From positions 1-64,000 of the forward strand of contig BBYL01000028.1 in NCBI GenBank assembly GCA_001570385.1: a stretch of 64,000 bases of DNA, read 5' to 3'. The translations under genes and the position numbers were made by a program. The notes below the pieces were generated by a model. That model was given only the letters and a program-made list of their open reading frames with translations, searched no databases and was not told the origin of the DNA. Position 1 is the first letter of the stretch, and every line of letters begins with the position of its first letter. This document shows, in pieces, positions 59,654 through 64,000 of the stretch. The stretch comes from Microtetraspora glauca (GTDB taxonomy: Bacteria; Actinomycetota; Actinomycetes; Streptosporangiales; Streptosporangiaceae).

Positions 59654-59755
59654 CAGCCTCCGGCCGCCCCGGACCTGGTGCGGCGGAAGTTCACGGCGCC
59701 CGCTCTGGACGTGCTGTGGGGGAAACAGGGCAAACCCAAGCTGACGCGGCACTAG
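59654..59755 (+). pseudogene. IS3-family transposase remnant
   Basis: On the plus strand the frame reads APDLVRRKFTAPAL, the conserved linker before the DDE core of IS3-family OrfB, then loses similarity and stops at TAG 59753-59755. Only about 15 codons are recognisable. It fills the gap between the DUF4132 start and the end of the next gene. Confidence 0.55.
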
Positions 59756-61422
59756 CGGCCGGAGTCGTGGACCACGACTCCCCCGGCGATGGTGGTGAGC
59801 ACCGAGGCGGTGTGGATGTCCTCGACGGGGCGGGTGAAGAGGTCGTGGTCCAGGATGGCGAGGTCGGCCTTTTTGCCTCGTTCGATGGTGCCGGTGACCC
59901 GGTCCAGGTGGTTCACATAGGCCGATCCGACGGTGGCCGCCCGCAGCGCGCCGGCGAGAGTGAGGCGCTGCTCAGGCAGGAAGGGCCGATGGGCGTGCCG
60001 GGCCGGATCGGCCCCGGGGTTGTAGGTGGTGCGGTTGACCGCCACATGGAGGCCGAGGATCGGGTCCGGTGAGGAGACAGGCCAGTCACTGCCCATGGCC
60101 AGGCGGGTGCCGTACTCTTCCAGCGCCGCGAAGGGGTACTGCCAGCGGCCTCGCTCCTCACCGAGGAAGGGCAGGGTGAGGTCGGTCATCTGGTCGTCGT
60201 GGTAGGCCCAGATCGGCTGCATCGTGGCGCCGACGCCGAGCATGGTGAAGCGGGGCAGGTCGTGGGGATGGACGATCTGGATGTGGGCCAGGTGGTGACG
60301 CAGGTCGCGGCGGCCATAACGGACCAATGCGGCCTCGACCGCGTCGAGAACCTCACGTACGGCGCGTTCGCCGATGGTGTGGAAGTGCACCTGCAGACCG
60401 GTGCCGTGGAGGTGGGTCACGACCTCGGCGAGCTCGGCCGGGTCGAAGAAGGAGATGCCGTGGTTGGCAGTGGGATGACCGTGCCGGTCCAGGTAGGGGG
60501 AGAGGGTGGCGGCGGTGAAGTTCTCGCACACCCCGTCCTGCATGATTTTCACGGCGTCCAGGGACAGGCCGGGGCCGACCGTCGCGCGTACGTGAAGGAG
60601 ATCGTCGAGCTGCTCGATGCCCTGGTCGCGGCGCCACCACAGGCAACCGCGTACGCGGGCGGTGAGCAGGCCGCGGGAGATCAGCTCCTGGTAGGCGGGG
60701 ATCGGATCGGGAGAGCCGGCGTATGCGCCGACGAGGGCGTCCTGCCAGGCGGTGATGCCGAACGCGTGCAGGTGGCGTTGCGCGGCAAGGAGCGCCTGGA
60801 CCTGCTCGTCGAGGCCGGGTGCCGGGATCAGCCTCTCGACCAGGTGCATGGCGCCTTCGTGGAGCACGCCTGTCGGGTTGCCGCTCGCGTCGCGCTCAAT
60901 CCGGCCGTCGGCCGGATCCGGGGTGACGGCGCTGATGCCGGCCAATTCCATGGCCCAGGAGTTGACCCAGGCGCCGTGGTGGTCACGGTTGAGCAGGAAG
61001 GCCGGCCGGTCGGGGAGGATCGTGTCGAGATCGGCGGCAAGGGGGGTGCCGCCGGGGAAAGCGGCCATCATCCAGCCGCCCCCGGTGATCCAGGAGGCAG
61101 CCGGATGATCGGTGGCGTAGCGGGCGACAGCCGACAGGTACTGCTCGCGCCGGGTCAGGCCGGTCAGGTCACACCGCAGCATCTCCAGTCCGCCGATCAG
61201 CGGATGGATGTGCGCGTCCTGGAAGGACGGGATGACCATGCGGCCGTCGAGTGAGCGGACCTCGGTGCGAGGGCCGATCCACGAGCGGACCTCCTCCGCG
61301 GAGCCGACCGCGGCGATCCGCCCGTCGGAGATCGCCACGGCTTCCGCCCTGGGCCGACGCGTGTCCTGGGTATAAACCGCCGCCCCGGTCAGGACGAGGT
61401 CGGCGTGCCCGCGGGATGTCAC
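59752..61422 (-). CDS. Amidohydrolase_3 (NfdA/YtcJ-type), amine operon
   Basis: A 556-residue YtcJ/NfdA-family protein: IPSFQDAHIHPLIGGLEM with the HxH pair, GGGWMMAAFPGG, VKIMQDGVCENFTAATL, FHTIGERAVREVL, HHLAHIQIVHPHD and AMGSDWPVSSPDP. It would hydrolyse an N-substituted amide or formamide. GTG 61422 overlaps the stop of the upstream flavoprotein (GTGA) and has GGGAGG at good spacing. Coupled to a spermidine-dehydrogenase-like enzyme and an APC permease, it probably deacylates an imported N-acylated amine or handles a product of its oxidation. Confidence 0.8.
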   Translation of the reverse strand: MTSRGHADLVLTGAAVYTQDTRRPRAEAVAISDGRIAAVGSAEEVRSWIGPRTEVRSLDGRMVIPSFQDAHIHPLIGGLEMLRCDLTGLTRREQYLSAVARYATDHPAASWITGGGWMMAAFPGGTPLAADLDTILPDRPAFLLNRDHHGAWVNSWAMELAGISAVTPDPADGRIERDASGNPTGVLHEGAMHLVERLIPAPGLDEQVQALLAAQRHLHAFGITAWQDALVGAYAGSPDPIPAYQELISRGLLTARVRGCLWWRRDQGIEQLDDLLHVRATVGPGLSLDAVKIMQDGVCENFTAATLSPYLDRHGHPTANHGISFFDPAELAEVVTHLHGTGLQVHFHTIGERAVREVLDAVEAALVRYGRRDLRHHLAHIQIVHPHDLPRFTMLGVGATMQPIWAYHDDQMTDLTLPFLGEERGRWQYPFAALEEYGTRLAMGSDWPVSSPDPILGLHVAVNRTTYNPGADPARHAHRPFLPEQRLTLAGALRAATVGSAYVNHLDRVTGTIERGKKADLAILDHDLFTRPVEDIHTASVLTTIAGGVVVHDSGR

Positions 61423-63329
61423 AGATGTCCTCCCAGGTACTGGACCGCCCGGTAGGCGGATTCGATGGCGCCGTCCACGAAGCCGTGGTTGGCCTGGTCG
61501 GTCGTGGCCACGGTGATGCGGCCGACGGGCGTGCCGATGATGTCCGCAGGGGTCGGCCCCGCCGGCCAGAAGGCGGCGTCGAACGGCAGGCCGTAGTAGC
61601 GCGCGTAGCCGTGCGCCCACCGGTTCGTGGTCAGGCCGGCGATGTCGGTGGCGGGGTCGAAGCCGTGCGTGCCCAGAGTGCGCGCCAGCATGTCGCGGAT
61701 GGAGCGTTCGAGTTCCGCGAACGGGGTGCGGGCGAGTTGGCCTCGACCGGCCTTGGCCCCCGCCTGCGGGTTCAACCCTGGATTGGTGAGGGCCGTGGCG
61801 AAGTGGACGATTATCGGGTCGTCGGGTCCTGCGGAGAAGCGGTACTCGCCCATGCTCACGGGGAAGTCCAGGGAAGCGCTCTTCCAGTAACCGTCGGGGA
61901 AGGAGATGCCGGAGGCACCGAGCCGCTGCCAGGCCCGCCAGTTGGTGAGCGCGACGTTGGCGTAGATGAGCGGGTACTTGACCGCCTGGTGGCCGGCCGC
62001 CTTCTGCGCGTCGGACAGGTCGGGCGCGATGTGCGGGATCATCGCGTTCCAGCAGGCCAGCACGACGCCGCCGGCGCGCACGGAGTAGAGCTTGCCGCCC
62101 TGGACGTAGGCGACGTCGAGAGTATTGCCGTCGGGGCGGTGTTTGGCGAGGACGACGGTGCTGTTCAGGCGGATCCTGGTACGGGAGCCGGGGTTGTCGA
62201 GCTTCCTGTAGTCGCACGGGGAGGTGACCAGGTCCTCCATCGTGGAGCCCGGCAGCACCCGCGGGTTGAGCTTGCGCACCAGCGCGCGGGCGACGGAGGC
62301 GTTGCCGTCCGGGAAGTGGAAGATGTAAGGATCCTCGTTACCCCAGAACCGTTGTCCTGACTTGCTCAGTCCGGGCCACGGCCCGCCAGAGAAGTCCAGC
62401 CCGAGCCCGGACATGCCGGAGTAGCCCTGGGCGGCGGCGTCCAGCGACGGGAACTGGTCGACGTTGACCCCGGCCCCGCCGAGGGTCGAGCCCTCCAGGT
62501 AGCGGTAGGCGTCGCCGGTCAGCCCTACCACCTGGCTCAGGTAGGTGCCGTAACTGATCTGCCCCAGCCGCTCCACCTTCTGCTCGGGCGTCAGGTCCGG
62601 CAGGTAGTCCCTCGGGGTGTCGAGCACCTCAATGAGCAGGCGTTTGGCCTCGGCGTCCATGGGCGCGTCGGCCAGGAGCTGGGCGGCCGAGGTTCCCACG
62701 GCGAGGTGGTCGCGGCCCCACTGCTCCTTGGCGAAGAACACCGCCCGGCCGCCGGCGCCGTTGCGCCGGTAGAAGCTCCGGTCGAAGTAGGTGAAGAACT
62801 TCTGCACATCGATGCCCACGTCGGTGAACAGGCGTTTGGCCTCGGCCGGATAGGCGCTGGGCGCGTCGATCGACTGTGAGCCGCCGTAGCCGATCAGCGT
62901 CCTGCCTCCGACCCGGAACTCGTTGCGCTTGGCGTGCCCGCCGAAGTCGTCGTGCGGATCGAGGATCAGGATCCTCGCCCGCGGATTGACGTCGCGCAGG
63001 TAGAAATGCGCGGCGGACAACCCGCTGATCCCGGCGCCCACCACCACCAGGTCGTAGCTCTCGCCCGTGGAGTCGGGGCTGCCCGCGTTGTCCCAGAAGG
63101 TGCCGCCGCGGAGAGAGTGCGCGATCTCGAAGGAGCCGTCGTGGCTGCCCCGCATGCCGGTGAGCGCGGGCGGGTAATACGACCCGCGGCTGTCGGCCGA
63201 CGCCGTACCACCGAGAAGTGATCCGGCGGCGACCGCGCCGATGGAGACCGCCACCCCGTCAAGGAAGTCGCGGCGAGTGATCCCGCGGCGCATTCCGAGT
63301 TCTTCGTCGGACCAGTCAGAGCGAGTCAT
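61419..63329 (-). CDS. Spermidine dehydrogenase-like TAT flavoprotein
   Basis: A 636-residue protein. The N-terminus has a TAT signal (ITRRDFLDG, then a hydrophobic stretch), so it is exported folded. The FAD fold is VVVGAGISGLSAAHFY near residue 96, followed by ILDPHDDFGGHAKRNEF; YYPPALTGMRGSHDGSFEIAH and the order of segments match SpdH of Pseudomonas, a heme/FAD spermidine dehydrogenase. It would oxidise a polyamine or related amine outside the membrane. GAGGAG precedes the ATG. It overlaps the permease and the amidohydrolase by four bases each. Confidence 0.82.
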   Translation of the reverse strand: MTRSDWSDEELGMRRGITRRDFLDGVAVSIGAVAAGSLLGGTASADSRGSYYPPALTGMRGSHDGSFEIAHSLRGGTFWDNAGSPDSTGESYDLVVVGAGISGLSAAHFYLRDVNPRARILILDPHDDFGGHAKRNEFRVGGRTLIGYGGSQSIDAPSAYPAEAKRLFTDVGIDVQKFFTYFDRSFYRRNGAGGRAVFFAKEQWGRDHLAVGTSAAQLLADAPMDAEAKRLLIEVLDTPRDYLPDLTPEQKVERLGQISYGTYLSQVVGLTGDAYRYLEGSTLGGAGVNVDQFPSLDAAAQGYSGMSGLGLDFSGGPWPGLSKSGQRFWGNEDPYIFHFPDGNASVARALVRKLNPRVLPGSTMEDLVTSPCDYRKLDNPGSRTRIRLNSTVVLAKHRPDGNTLDVAYVQGGKLYSVRAGGVVLACWNAMIPHIAPDLSDAQKAAGHQAVKYPLIYANVALTNWRAWQRLGASGISFPDGYWKSASLDFPVSMGEYRFSAGPDDPIIVHFATALTNPGLNPQAGAKAGRGQLARTPFAELERSIRDMLARTLGTHGFDPATDIAGLTTNRWAHGYARYYGLPFDAAFWPAGPTPADIIGTPVGRITVATTDQANHGFVDGAIESAYRAVQYLGGHL

Positions 63330-64000
63330 GTTGTCTCCTCAACGTTGATCGTCGTCAGCATCGCGTAGGCGTTCGGGTTGACGGCGCGCAGCCGCAGAGC
63401 CAGCAGCACGCCCACCAGGAAGATGAGGGGAAGCGGAAGGAGGAGGACCAGGTTGGTGGTCGTGCCGGCCGTGGTGAGCAGGTCGACGTGGGTCACCGCC
63501 AGCCAGCAGGCGGCGGTCAGGGCGAGCCCGCCGAGCACGGGGGCGATCAGCCGGGTCCAGGTGCCGACGGACAGATCGGCGCGCTTTCGGTAGAAGCCCG
63601 CGACGGCGAAGGAGCACAGCGCCTGGAGCGCCATGATTCCGATGACGCCCGGTGTGTTGAGCCAGACCAGCAGGTTGGTGAAGGGGTCGAGGCCGGCCAC
63701 GGCGAAAGCGATGACGACGACCACGGCCAGGGCCGTGCCGACCACCCCTCCCACCCAGGGCGAACGCGTACGCGGGTGGACGCGGGCGAAGGCCGCGGGG
63801 AGCACGCGCTCGCGCCCCAGCGCGAAGAAGTAGCGGTTGGCCGCGTTGTGGAATGCCAGCACCGCGGCGAACGAGCTGGTGACGATCAGGATGTTCATCA
63901 CGTCGACCGCCAGCGTGCCCACGTAATGGTCGGTGGCGGCGAAGACGAGCCCGGGGTTCTCCGCGGCCTTGGCGCCCACCACGGTGGGGCCGTAGGCGGT
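63326..64000 (-). CDS. APC-family amino acid/amine permease (C-terminal part)
   Basis: The last 224 residues of a permease whose start lies beyond the window. Visible are the helix with SSFAAVLAFHNAANRYFFALGRERVLP, the loop HPRTRSPWVGG and five further helices, the usual C-terminal half of APC-superfamily amino acid or polyamine importers. It is the upstream gene of the amine operon and overlaps the SpdH-like gene by ATGA. A putrescine, spermidine or amino acid substrate is likely from context. Confidence 0.85.
   Translation of the reverse strand, partial: TAYGPTVVGAKAAENPGLVFAATDHYVGTLAVDVMNILIVTSSFAAVLAFHNAANRYFFALGRERVLPAAFARVHPRTRSPWVGGVVGTALAVVVVIAFAVAGLDPFTNLLVWLNTPGVIGIMALQALCSFAVAGFYRKRADLSVGTWTRLIAPVLGGLALTAACWLAVTHVDLLTTAGTTTNLVLLLPLPLIFLVGVLLALRLRAVNPNAYAMLTTINVEETT

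Overview
The window is high-GC DNA with dense, overlapping operons, GTG starts and strong third-position GC bias, typical of an actinomycete. Homologues of mycobacterial and rhodococcal steroid-degradation proteins fit that group; genus cannot be decided from the sequence alone. No rRNA, complete tRNA or CRISPR array was seen.

Left edge (1-2180): mobile debris. The 3' end of a group II intron (maturase C-terminus plus domains V-VI) abuts an IS transposase gene, which meets a truncated paralogue tail to tail. A low-GC spacer follows, then a 47-nt fragment matching the 3' half of a tRNA, whose anticodon stem supplies the stop codon of the first catabolic gene. It looks like an old integration site.

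Steroid/sterol catabolism (2174-25151): a leftward operon encodes side-chain activation and beta-oxidation (FadD19-like ligase, FadA5-like thiolase, fused acyl-CoA dehydrogenase, SCPx-type thiolase, double-hotdog hydratase, thioesterase). Hsd4A-like and two further SDRs, a KstR-like TetR regulator, a KstD-type flavoprotein, HsaA and KshA cover side-chain and ring steps. KstR-like palindromes lie between the two divergent units. HsaB, HsaC, HsaD and KshB are not present here. A DUF305 lipoprotein and a secreted LVIVD-repeat protein interrupt the cluster.

Middle (25197-37702): a GT-C membrane protein, an ECF sigma/membrane partner pair, a TetR/FMN reductase/heterodimeric ABC exporter unit with a clear palindromic operator, a gene-poor stretch with a tiny predicted secreted peptide and odd repeats, a ChrB-like/COG4280/VIT1-like metal module, and an FhuF-like ferric reductase.

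Right part (37723-56126): two leftward operons share an almost identical promoter block with GTCNAA direct repeats 20 bp apart. One encodes a complete ferric-siderophore-type ABC importer followed by a nitrilase-family amidase and TldD/TldE proteases. The other encodes RidA, an NfdA/YtcJ-type amidohydrolase, a D-aminoacylase-like amidohydrolase, a D-aminopeptidase-like serine hydrolase and a D-threonine-aldolase-like enzyme. A PAS-HTH (DauR/YheO-type) regulator lies between them. Together with FhuF they look like a system that imports, reduces and dismantles a formylated, D-amino-acid-containing peptide such as a peptide siderophore; that reading is inference. A PucR regulator and a further amidohydrolase follow.

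Right edge (56280-64000): a PaiB-like flavin protein, a DUF4132 gene bracketed by two transposase remnants, and an amine-catabolism operon (APC permease, spermidine-dehydrogenase-like TAT flavoprotein, third NfdA/YtcJ-type amidohydrolase) running off the window.
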